Shown here in pieces: positions 1 to 4,999 of a stretch of DNA of 5,715 bases. A program made the translations under genes and the position numbers. How positions within the stretch are numbered: position 1 is the first letter of the stretch; the number at the start of each line of letters is the position of its first letter. Origin of the DNA: Planctomycetota bacterium (GTDB taxonomy: Bacteria; Planctomycetota; Phycisphaerae; UBA1845; CAIVHJ01). The stretch covers positions 1 to 5,715 of the forward strand of contig JADFJZ010000129.1 in the NCBI GenBank assembly GCA_022565195.1, read 5' to 3'. The notes below the pieces were generated by a model. The model was not told the origin of the DNA, searched no databases, and saw nothing but the letters and a program-made list of their open reading frames with translations.

Positions 1-1
1 G

Positions 2-559
2 CACTTTGTGCCTAATTTGAGTTTCGGCGTGCCGGTGATCGAGAAAATCCGCGGCTACAGCGAGCTGTACTTCGACACGCACGTCATGATTACCGATCCC
101 TACAAATACGCCGAACCGTTCATCAAGGCGGGCAGCAACAACTACACTTTCCACATCGAGGCCACCAACGAACCCCGCAAAGTGATCGACCACGTGCGCG
201 GTCTGAACTGTGACGTGGGGATTGCGTTGAACCCGGACACGACGTTCGGAGCGATTGAGCCGATGATACCGGAAGTGGATGTGGTGCTGGTGATGAGCGT
301 TTGGCCTGGTTTTGGCGGGCAGCGCTTCATTGCCGACGTGCTGCCGAAAGCGGCCGAAATTAGCCGTAACCTCAGGCCTGATCAGCGTTTAGAGATCGAT
401 GGCGGCATCGATCCCCAGACTGTCGGTTCAGCCGCCGAGAATGGAGCCGACACATTCGTCGCCGGTTTTGCTATATTCGGCGCCTCGGACCCGGTGGCGG
501 CCATGGCCCGCATCCGCGAAGCGGCGCAGGCGAGCAAAGCGGCAGGCGGCGAGCGTTAG
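2..559 (+). CDS. rpe: Ribulose-phosphate 3-epimerase, 5' end cut off by the window
   Basis: This cytosolic TIM-barrel enzyme interconverts D-ribulose 5-phosphate and D-xylulose 5-phosphate in the pentose-phosphate and Calvin pathways. The frame is open to the left edge and reads HFVPNLSFG, the usual end of the first conserved block (family DGHFVPN), so the GTG at 8 is an internal valine codon. About 35 N-terminal residues, including two metal-binding residues, lie outside. Numbering the GTG at 8 as residue 1, visible landmarks are the DTHVMI strand (His25), TFHIEA with metal ligand His49, ALNP at 73-76, the phosphate-loop block MSVWPGFGGQ at 96-105, EIDGGI with catalytic Asp131, and VAGFAIFG at 151-158. 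The family usually has Asn where Trp99 is and Ser or Thr where Phe154 is; both lie in loops near the substrate phosphate. The fold and metal ligands look intact, so I take it as functional. The gene points toward accD. Confidence 0.95.
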   Translation, partial: HFVPNLSFGVPVIEKIRGYSELYFDTHVMITDPYKYAEPFIKAGSNNYTFHIEATNEPRKVIDHVRGLNCDVGIALNPDTTFGAIEPMIPEVDVVLVMSVWPGFGGQRFIADVLPKAAEISRNLRPDQRLEIDGGIDPQTVGSAAENGADTFVAGFAIFGASDPVAAMARIREAAQASKAAGGER

Positions 560-562
560 GCT

Positions 563-662
563 CTGTCGGAAAACCCGGTTTTCGTAGCGGCCGACCTCCG
601 TGTTCCCGGCGCGCCGGGATCGGTCGGCAGAGACGCCGACCGCTACAGGGGTTTTCAGACAG
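563..662. repeat. 100-bp imperfect palindrome between rpe and the next gene
   Basis: The outer arms ctgtcggaaaaccc (563-576) and gggttttcagacag (649-662) are inverted copies with 13 of 14 bases matching. Inside, gtagcggcc (584-592) is mirrored by gaccgctac (638-646) with one mismatch. The centre is a perfect 16-bp palindrome, tcccggcgcgccggga (604-619). The right half also holds its own 7-bp hairpin (622-628 with 635-641). The unit begins four bases after the rpe stop and no clear target-site duplication flanks it. It could be a REP- or MITE-like dispersed element, or a transcript-end structure for rpe. Positions 602-619 recur exactly at 5513-5530, which favours a repeat family. Confidence 0.75.
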
Positions 663-705
663 AACTTGGCACCCCGCTTTCGTGAGAACCGGCGGAAACA
701 GAACA

Positions 706-1287
706 ATGACCTCAGCTATTTTGATTCCTTGTGCTCAAACCGACTGGCAGGCGGCCGGTCGCTTTTCATCGAGCACGCCCGTCGACGTCAACCAAGAAGG
801 CGAACGGCAGGTTGAGCAGTGGGCCTCGATGCTTGCCGACCACGCGCCCACGACGATTTATTGCAGCGACCGCAGTCCCAGTGATCAGACCGCCAGGCTG
901 CTGGCCGAGCGGTTGAACACCAAAGCGAAGAAGGTCGCCCATCTCGAGGAAATTGGAATGGGATTGTGGGAAGGATTGACGCCTGAGCAGCTCAAGAAAC
1001 GGTTCGGCAAAGCGTACAAAAAATGGAAAGACGACCCGAGCAGTGTTCATCCGCCGGAGAGTGAAGATCTGGCCGACGGCGCGGAGCGTCTGCTCGCGGT
1101 GTTCAACAAGCTCGCCCGCAAGCACAGAAACGAGTGTTTCGGCGTCGTCTTGGGCCGGTTGTCGTTTCCGGCCATGCGCTGTAATCTCGAGGAGGCGGGC
1201 TTTGATGTGTTTTGGAAGATGGCTTCCGATCAGCCCGTCCGCTACTTGATCAGCGCCGACGAAGACAAGGTCGTCTTGACAACGTAG
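706..1287 (+). CDS. Histidine-phosphatase-fold protein lacking catalytic residues (pseudoenzyme)
   Basis: This 193-residue protein has the scaffold of the histidine phosphatase (phosphoglycerate mutase-like) superfamily but not its active site. Recognisable blocks are ILIPCAQTDW at 5-14 (family: LIRHGQTDW), QEGERQVEQW at 30-39, IYCSDRSPSDQTARLLAE at 51-68 (family: SxLxRAxQTAxxLAE), EEIGMGLWEGL at 81-91, and a C-terminal strand FGVVLGRLS at 145-153 where the family has VVSHGG. RHG is thus replaced by PCA, the second catalytic Arg by Pro58, and the last catalytic His is absent; the Glu81/Glu82 region survives. It is therefore unlikely to be a phosphohistidine phosphatase or mutase, and may bind a ligand or protein instead. 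I chose ATG 706; a GTG at 682 would add eight residues. No strong Shine-Dalgarno is seen for either. The gap to accD is 27 bp, which suggests co-transcription. No frameshift or internal stop indicates decay. Confidence 0.8.
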   Translation: MTSAILIPCAQTDWQAAGRFSSSTPVDVNQEGERQVEQWASMLADHAPTTIYCSDRSPSDQTARLLAERLNTKAKKVAHLEEIGMGLWEGLTPEQLKKRFGKAYKKWKDDPSSVHPPESEDLADGAERLLAVFNKLARKHRNECFGVVLGRLSFPAMRCNLEEAGFDVFWKMASDQPVRYLISADEDKVVLTT

Positions 1288-1314
1288 ACTTTTTTTCAGT
1301 GAGGGCCGCCCATC

Positions 1315-2139
1315 GTGACGACCGAGCAGACTCCGATCTCCAAGAAATCCGACGTGCCCGAGGGTGTGTGGGACCGCTGCCAGGCCTGCGGCGAGATGCT
1401 CTACACCCGCGAGTTTGAAGAAGCCCTGCGGGTCTGTCCGTCGTGCGATCACCACCATCGCCTCGAGGCCCGCAAGCGCGTGACACAACTCTGCGACGAG
1501 GGTGCTTTCGATGAGTTTCTCGCCGATCTGGTGTCCACCGATCCGCTCAAGTTCATCGACCGCATTCCATACAAAGAACGCATCCAGCAAGTTCAAGAAA
1601 AGACGAAGGAAAAAGAGGCCATCATCGTCGGCAAGGCCTACATCAAGGGCCGGGGCGTCATCCTGGGCGTCATGAACCCGTCGTTCATCATGGCCAGCAT
1701 GGGTGCCGTGGTCGGCGAGAAAGTCACGTCGGCCGTCGAGCGAGCCATGGACGACAACCTTCCGCTCGTGCTCGTGACGGCATCGGGCGGCGCCCGCATG
1801 CAGGAGGGCATGGTCTCGCTGGTGCAGATGGCCAAGACCTCGGCAGCGATCGGCAAATTCGAGGAGGCGGGAGGCCTGTACATCACGGTCCTGACCGATC
1901 CGACCACGGCGGGCGTGGCCGCCAGCTTCGCGATGCTCGGAGACGTCATCATCGCTGAACCCAGGGCCATGGTCGGTTTTGCCGGCCCGCGGGTCATCGC
2001 CAACACCATCAAGGCCGAATTGCCTGAAGGATTCCAGACTGCCGAATTCCTTCTGGAGAAGGGCTTCATCGACCGCATCGTGCAGCGCAAAGATCTGCGA
2101 TCCGAAATCGCGAGGATCATCGATTTCTGCGGCAAGTGA
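1315..2139 (+). CDS. accD: Acetyl-CoA carboxylase carboxyltransferase subunit beta
   Basis: This is the beta subunit of the heteromeric carboxyltransferase, which with AccA moves the carboxyl group from carboxybiotin on AccB to acetyl-CoA, giving malonyl-CoA for fatty-acid synthesis in the cytosol. The 274-residue product starts with a short tail and then a four-cysteine zinc ribbon, C22-x2-C25 and C41-x2-C44, followed by HHH. The crotonase-like domain follows, with VVGEKVTSAVE, the SGGARMQEG oxyanion-loop block at 157-165, LTDPTTAGVAASFAMLGD and the FAGPRVI block at 222-228. Every hallmark of the family is present. It is about 30 residues shorter than the E. coli protein, mainly at the termini. 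The GTG start is the first possible one, because an in-frame TGA lies at 1300-1302; gaggg at 1301-1305 is a plausible ribosome-binding site. AccA and biotin carboxylase are not in the window. Confidence 0.97.
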   Translation: MTTEQTPISKKSDVPEGVWDRCQACGEMLYTREFEEALRVCPSCDHHHRLEARKRVTQLCDEGAFDEFLADLVSTDPLKFIDRIPYKERIQQVQEKTKEKEAIIVGKAYIKGRGVILGVMNPSFIMASMGAVVGEKVTSAVERAMDDNLPLVLVTASGGARMQEGMVSLVQMAKTSAAIGKFEEAGGLYITVLTDPTTAGVAASFAMLGDVIIAEPRAMVGFAGPRVIANTIKAELPEGFQTAEFLLEKGFIDRIVQRKDLRSEIARIIDFCGK

Positions 2140-2141
2140 TG

Positions 2142-2170
2142 TTTGGCTGCGGCCTTCGGCCGTAGCCAAA
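2142..2170 (+). terminator. 13-bp hairpin just after accD, possible terminator
   Basis: The arms tttggctgcggcc (2142-2154) and ggccgtagccaaa (2158-2170) pair over 13 bases, with one G-U pair, around a three-base ttc loop. It starts three bases after the accD stop. No T-run follows, so it is not a classical intrinsic terminator. It may instead stop or protect the accD transcript end. The right arm contains gtagcc, the same word that is repeated in the tandem array that follows. Confidence 0.45.
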
Positions 2171-2205
2171 GTAGCGGGTAGCGAGTAGCCCGTAGCCTGT
2201 AGAGG
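2171..2205. repeat. Five 7-bp tandem units, gtagcNN
   Basis: Five consecutive heptamers read gtagcgg, gtagcga, gtagccc, gtagcct and gtagagg. The first five bases are constant except in the last unit, and the last two vary. It is a degenerate microsatellite in non-coding sequence. A related heptamer array, gtaagNN, lies at 4929-4949. Confidence 0.8.
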
Positions 2206-2320
2206 ACAGGACCGGCGTGATCGGGTGCGGCACCGATGATCCACCGCAGACCTTCCAAAATCTACAATTTACTCGATTTACTTTTTGCAACCGGCCGATA
2301 CATGAGGTAGATTCTTGACA

Positions 2321-2340
2321 CGGAGGCAACGAGGCCTCCG
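2321..2340 (+). other. Small hairpin in the leader of the amidase-like gene
   Basis: The arms cggaggc (2321-2327) and gcctccg (2334-2340) pair perfectly over seven bases around a six-base loop. It lies about 30 bases before the ATG at 2373. A matching word, gcctcc, occurs directly before that ATG (2367-2372), so the left arm could alternatively pair with the start region and hide it. Regulation is speculative; only the pairing is seen. Confidence 0.3.
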
Positions 2341-2372
2341 AAGGCTCCAGTAGGCAGCAACTCTCAGCCTCC

Positions 2373-2894
2373 ATGGACCAGCAAACACGGATGTTCAAAA
2401 TTCTTGCGGCGCTGGCGATCAGCATGATCGGCGGCGCGCTCATGCTCTCCGGCACAGGCCCAGGCCGGTCGCATTCTTCGCCCCAGCCCGCATTATTGCT
2501 GCACGCCGGCGGAACTCCGGAACCGCTTGCGAGCGAATCTGCGGCGCGCAGGTTCCAGGAGCTGGTCGTCGTCGCGAATGCGACCTCAGGGCGCAATCTA
2601 TTGAAGCACAAAGACTTGAGAGACGTGCGGCGGGCCCATTTGATCATTGGGGAGCGCGGGCTGATTCGCGTTCAGCCGGCGTGGCATCGAGCCGAGCGCT
2701 TCGAGCGCTATGGCGCCGCGCTCGTGGTCCGCCTCGATTGCCCGCCCCAGGCCACGGAATTGTCGCCCGCCCAGAGCGACGCACTGGCTTTGTTGCTGAA
2801 GCACATTCGATCGCTGCCTGATTTGACACTGCGTCGTGTCCGCTACGAATCCCATCACCCTGCCATCCGTACTCTCGGCGAGCATCTCCGGTGA
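2373..2894 (+). CDS. Exported or anchored protein with degenerate AmpD/Amidase_2-like domain
   Basis: This 173-residue protein begins with a short basic stretch and a hydrophobic segment at about 10-26, so it is probably exported or anchored in the membrane; no lipobox cysteine is seen. Residues about 63-165 follow the order of an N-acetylmuramoyl-L-alanine amidase of the AmpD type: strand ELVVVANATSGRN at 63-75 (amidases: IVIHHSAT), RAHLIIGERGLIRVQPAW at 87-104 (amidases: xxHxxIxxdGxixxxvp), a strand AALVVRLDC at 115-123, LSPAQSDALALLLKHI at 130-145, and VRYESHHP at 156-163 where amidases carry the GHxD ligand. The first zinc-binding His reads as Ala68, the second as Glu159 or a shifted His161, and the chain ends before the third ligand. 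It would then be inactive and might bind peptidoglycan. The match is from memory of the family pattern. A later ATG at 2391 (Met7) is an alternative start. Confidence 0.6.
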   Translation: MDQQTRMFKILAALAISMIGGALMLSGTGPGRSHSSPQPALLLHAGGTPEPLASESAARRFQELVVVANATSGRNLLKHKDLRDVRRAHLIIGERGLIRVQPAWHRAERFERYGAALVVRLDCPPQATELSPAQSDALALLLKHIRSLPDLTLRRVRYESHHPAIRTLGEHLR

Positions 2895-2896
2895 TT

Positions 2897-2919
2897 ACTT
2901 GGCGATAATCAAGTGTTTT
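2897..2919 (+). terminator. Weak intrinsic terminator after the amidase-like gene
   Basis: A five-base stem, acttg (2897-2901) and caagt (2910-2914), with an eight-base loop is followed by gtttt. It begins two bases after the stop codon, the right place for a terminator, but the stem is short and AT-rich. A competing pairing, gatta (2893-2897) with taatc (2906-2910), exists. Confidence 0.35.
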
Positions 2920-2969
2920 CCTTCGCGGGATGATCTTAACGTCCGATATTGTCGGCGTGGAAAGTGCGG

Positions 2970-2999
2970 TTGACCAATGCCGTTGCACACATCTACAAT
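2970..2999 (+). promoter_or_regulatory. Sigma70-like promoter for the kinase-phosphatase bicistron
   Basis: TTGACC (2970-2975) and TACAAT (2994-2999) each match the housekeeping consensus at five of six positions and are 18 bp apart. Transcription would begin near 3006, giving a leader of about 25 bases before the ATG at 3031. A gaggg stretch at 3017-3021 provides a ribosome-binding site about nine bases before that ATG. This is the best promoter match in the window. Confidence 0.6.
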
Positions 3000-3030
3000 G
3001 GCCGCAATGGAGGCGTGAGGGGCTGCGGCA

Positions 3031-3897
3031 ATGGGTTTCCTCACTCCAGTCCGGAGTTCGGGTTTGAGGATCGAGGCCATGACGCCGGGTTATACAGCCG
3101 TTTCCGTGATCGGCCGAGGCGCCGGGTCCACCCTGCACAAGGTCCGGCACCGCGAGTCGGGCAAGTTCTACACGCTGAAGCAAGTCAAGAAAGAAGATGA
3201 TCCGGAGGGCCGCTTCTTTGAGCAGATCCAGCGCGAATGGAAGGTCGGGCAGGCCGTGGCCCATCCCAATCTTCGCGAAATCTACGATCTTCATCGCACG
3301 CGCAAGCGCTTCAAGCTAATCGAACTCAATCTGCTGATGGAGTATCTGGAGGGTCGCACGCTTGACCAGGCGGGCCTGAGCGACGTCGCGACGCTGCTGG
3401 GGGTGTTCACCGAGGTGGCATCGGCCCTGCACGCGATGCACCAGGCCGGCTTCGTACACGCCGACATCAAGCCGAACAACATCATGCTGTGCAACGGTCA
3501 CAGCGTGAAGATCTTCGACCTGGGGCAGAGTTGTGGGTTGGGCAGCGTCAAGCAGCGGATCCAGGGAACGCCCGATTTCATTGCCCCCGAACAAGTTATG
3601 AAGTTGCCGATGAGCGAGCGGACGGACGTTTTCAATTTGGGCGCTACGATGTATTGGTGCCTGACCGGCAAGTTTTTCCCGACCCGCATCAGAGGCCAGC
3701 AGAAGGCGGGTGCGTTCGACATTGGGTTGGTCCGGGACGCCGAATCGCCGCAGGAGATCAATCCGCAGGTGCCGACTGGACTGTCGAAACTGGTGATGGA
3801 TTGTTGTCGCAACAGCCCGGCGAATCGGCCGGCCATGAGTGAGGTGTTGGACCGTTTCAGGGCGGTTTCACATGCGTTGAAGATTGTGCGGGAGTGA
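3031..3897 (+). CDS. Soluble Hanks-type serine/threonine protein kinase
   Basis: This 288-residue protein is essentially only a eukaryotic-like kinase catalytic domain, transferring phosphate from ATP to Ser/Thr of a protein partner. In order: glycine loop IGRGAGSTLHKV (27-38), ATP-binding Lys50 in YTLK, helix-C Glu69, hinge LLMEYLEG (101-108), catalytic loop HADIKPNN (143-150) with Asp145 and Asn150, the DFG equivalent DLG (163-165), GTPDFIAPEQ (179-188), TDVFNLGATMY (198-208), and the late NRP motif. All residues needed for catalysis are there. The loop has Ala instead of Arg before Asp145, so this is a non-RD kinase and may not need activation-loop phosphorylation. No membrane segment or sensor domain is seen, unlike many bacterial kinases of this type. 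ATG 3031 has gaggg upstream; ATG 3079, just before the domain and with gagga at 3066-3070, is equally credible. The downstream phosphatase gene overlaps or nearly abuts it. Confidence 0.93.
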   Translation: MGFLTPVRSSGLRIEAMTPGYTAVSVIGRGAGSTLHKVRHRESGKFYTLKQVKKEDDPEGRFFEQIQREWKVGQAVAHPNLREIYDLHRTRKRFKLIELNLLMEYLEGRTLDQAGLSDVATLLGVFTEVASALHAMHQAGFVHADIKPNNIMLCNGHSVKIFDLGQSCGLGSVKQRIQGTPDFIAPEQVMKLPMSERTDVFNLGATMYWCLTGKFFPTRIRGQQKAGAFDIGLVRDAESPQEINPQVPTGLSKLVMDCCRNSPANRPAMSEVLDRFRAVSHALKIVRE

Positions 3898-3944
3898 CAC
3901 GCAAGCGCCGCCGGCACGGCGCCGGCAGAGGAATCGGGCGACTG

Positions 3945-4814
3945 ATGTTCGATATACCCAGCGATCCAGACGAAGTCATCGACGTCTATCTTCGGGCTGC
4001 GGAGGAGAACCGCAGTGACGCTCTGCTCAAGGGCTCGACGCTGCACTTCCCCAATTACGGCCAACTGGTCATGACCGGTGATCTCCACGGCCACCGCCGC
4101 AACTTCGACAAGCTGGTCAAGTTTTGCGTCCTGGGCCGATCGGCCGGGCGGCATGTCATCCTGCACGAGATGGTTCACGAGGAGGTGCTTCGGCTGGACG
4201 ATGTCGATTTGTCCCATGTGCTGCTGTACGAGGCGGCCCACTGGAAGAGCGCCTTCCCGGAGCAAGTTCATTTCCTGCAGAGCAACCATGACTTGGCCCA
4301 GCTCACCGGGCAGGAAATCACCAAGAACGGGCGCTTTCTGCTACGCTGCTTTGAAGACGGCGTGGCCCAGACTTTTGGCCGAAATAACCTCAACCGCGTG
4401 CTGGAGGCCATCAAGCAGTTCATCGCCAGCTTCCCCATCGCCGCCCGAACGCAGTCGGGCATCTTCATGGCGCATTCGTTGCCCAGTCCGTTCGACTGGC
4501 CTTACTTTGATTGCGGTGTCTTCGATCGCAAGCTGGCCATCGAGGATTTGATCGACACGGGCGCGGTCTACAACATGGTGTGGGGCAGAGCGCACACCGC
4601 CGAGCAGCTCGAAGACGCCGCCGAAAAACTTCAGGCCGACATCTTCGTCGTCGGCCATCAGCCGCAGGAGACCGGCTACGCCGTCGCCCACGACCGCATG
4701 CTCATCCTCGCCAGCGACCACAACCACGGCGTGTTCCTGCCCATCAACCTCGCCAAGAAGCACACCATCGAAGAACTCGTCAAAGCCATCCGACCGTACG
4801 TCTCCGTGCCGTAG
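3945..4814 (+). CDS. PPP/calcineurin-like metallophosphatase
   Basis: This is probably a dinuclear-metal phosphoesterase acting on phosphoproteins or another phosphoester. With ATG 3945 as residue 1 (289 aa), the family blocks are MTGDLHGH at 43-50 (ligands Asp46, His48), LQSNHDL at 111-117 in place of GNHE (Asn114, His115), FMAHSLP at 174-180 (His177) and VVGHQPQETG at 235-244 (His238). Where the family has LGDxVDRG this protein reads LHEMVHEE at 73-80, so the bridging Asp appears as Glu75 and the second Asp as His78. Five of the six ligand sites are therefore present, plus one conservative change. A GTG at 3894 overlaps the kinase stop (GTGA) and would add the Arg-rich leader MTRKRRRHGAGRGIGRL. 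I prefer ATG 3945, which has gagga at 3928-3932 and gives a more ordinary N-terminus, but translational coupling from GTG 3894 is possible. Placement directly after the kinase suggests an opposing partner. Confidence 0.88.
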   Translation: MFDIPSDPDEVIDVYLRAAEENRSDALLKGSTLHFPNYGQLVMTGDLHGHRRNFDKLVKFCVLGRSAGRHVILHEMVHEEVLRLDDVDLSHVLLYEAAHWKSAFPEQVHFLQSNHDLAQLTGQEITKNGRFLLRCFEDGVAQTFGRNNLNRVLEAIKQFIASFPIAARTQSGIFMAHSLPSPFDWPYFDCGVFDRKLAIEDLIDTGAVYNMVWGRAHTAEQLEDAAEKLQADIFVVGHQPQETGYAVAHDRMLILASDHNHGVFLPINLAKKHTIEELVKAIRPYVSVP

Positions 4815-4827
4815 TTCGGAAGATTTA

Positions 4828-4854
4828 CCGCAGAGACCGCGGAGATCGCAGAGC
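4828..4854. repeat. Three 9-bp tandem units, (c/t)cgc(a/g)gag(a/c)
   Basis: Consecutive units read ccgcagaga, ccgcggaga and tcgcagagc. This degenerate simple repeat begins 13 bases after the phosphatase stop. The following sequence to about 4915 (ccggcgaagg, aaccgcgaacgccaagcg) keeps a similar purine-rich word pattern and may be a more decayed extension. Confidence 0.7.
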
Positions 4855-4928
4855 AAAGACGGTTCATGTCAAACCGGCGAAGGAAAGAACCGCGAACGCC
4901 AAGCGAAACATTGGAGAAGCAGCAAGCC

Positions 4929-4949
4929 GTAAGTAGTAAGTCGTAAGAT
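4929..4949. repeat. Three 7-bp tandem units, gtaagNN
   Basis: The heptamers gtaagta, gtaagtc and gtaagat follow one another without gaps. Period and layout (constant gta plus two bases, then two variable) match the gtagcNN array at 2171-2205, which suggests one repeat class at two sites. It lies in the gap between the convergent phosphatase and zinc-ribbon genes. Confidence 0.65.
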
Positions 4950-4975
4950 CGCCGTGCGGCTCCTTCTTTATATAG

Positions 4976-4993
4976 CCGGCCGCATGCGGCCGG
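4976..4993. terminator. 18-bp perfect palindrome between convergent genes
   Basis: ccggccgca (4976-4984) is followed directly by its reverse complement tgcggccgg (4985-4993). As RNA it can fold into a six-base GC stem with a six-base loop on either strand. It sits six bases past the stop of the minus-strand gene and between two converging genes, so a shared bidirectional terminator is reasonable. No T-run follows on the plus side, and only ctatata on the minus side, so the role is uncertain. Confidence 0.4.
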
Positions 4994-4999
4994 TCACGC

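Noticed and set aside
1290..1297. Run of T residues between the pseudo-phosphatase and accD as a terminator
   Set aside because: Only a five-base weak stem (1262-1277) lies upstream, it is too far from the T-run, and accD follows in the same direction.
2171..2205. Heptamer array as a CRISPR
   Set aside because: Units are 7 bp without unique spacers; it is a simple tandem repeat.
766..2244. Long open frame of 492 codons on the minus strand, opposite the pseudo-phosphatase and accD
   Set aside because: It lies antisense to two well-supported genes, its composition (rich in His, Asp, Arg, Leu) is typical of a shadow frame in GC-rich coding sequence, and it shows no recognisable domain.
2315..2320. 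TTGACA as the -35 of a promoter for the amidase-like gene
   Set aside because: No -10-like sequence lies 16-18 bases downstream; that stretch is the GC-rich hairpin region.
2998..3018. Tiny open frame ATG...TGA before the kinase as a leader peptide
   Set aside because: Only six codons, overlapping the -10 box and likely transcription start; it only shows that the kinase cannot start further upstream.
2644..3294. Minus-strand open frame of 216 codons
   Set aside because: It is opposite the amidase-like gene and the kinase N-terminus, runs across the promoter, and shows no domain.
3498..4289. Minus-strand open frame of 263 codons
   Set aside because: It is antisense to the kinase and phosphatase, whose motifs are unambiguous.
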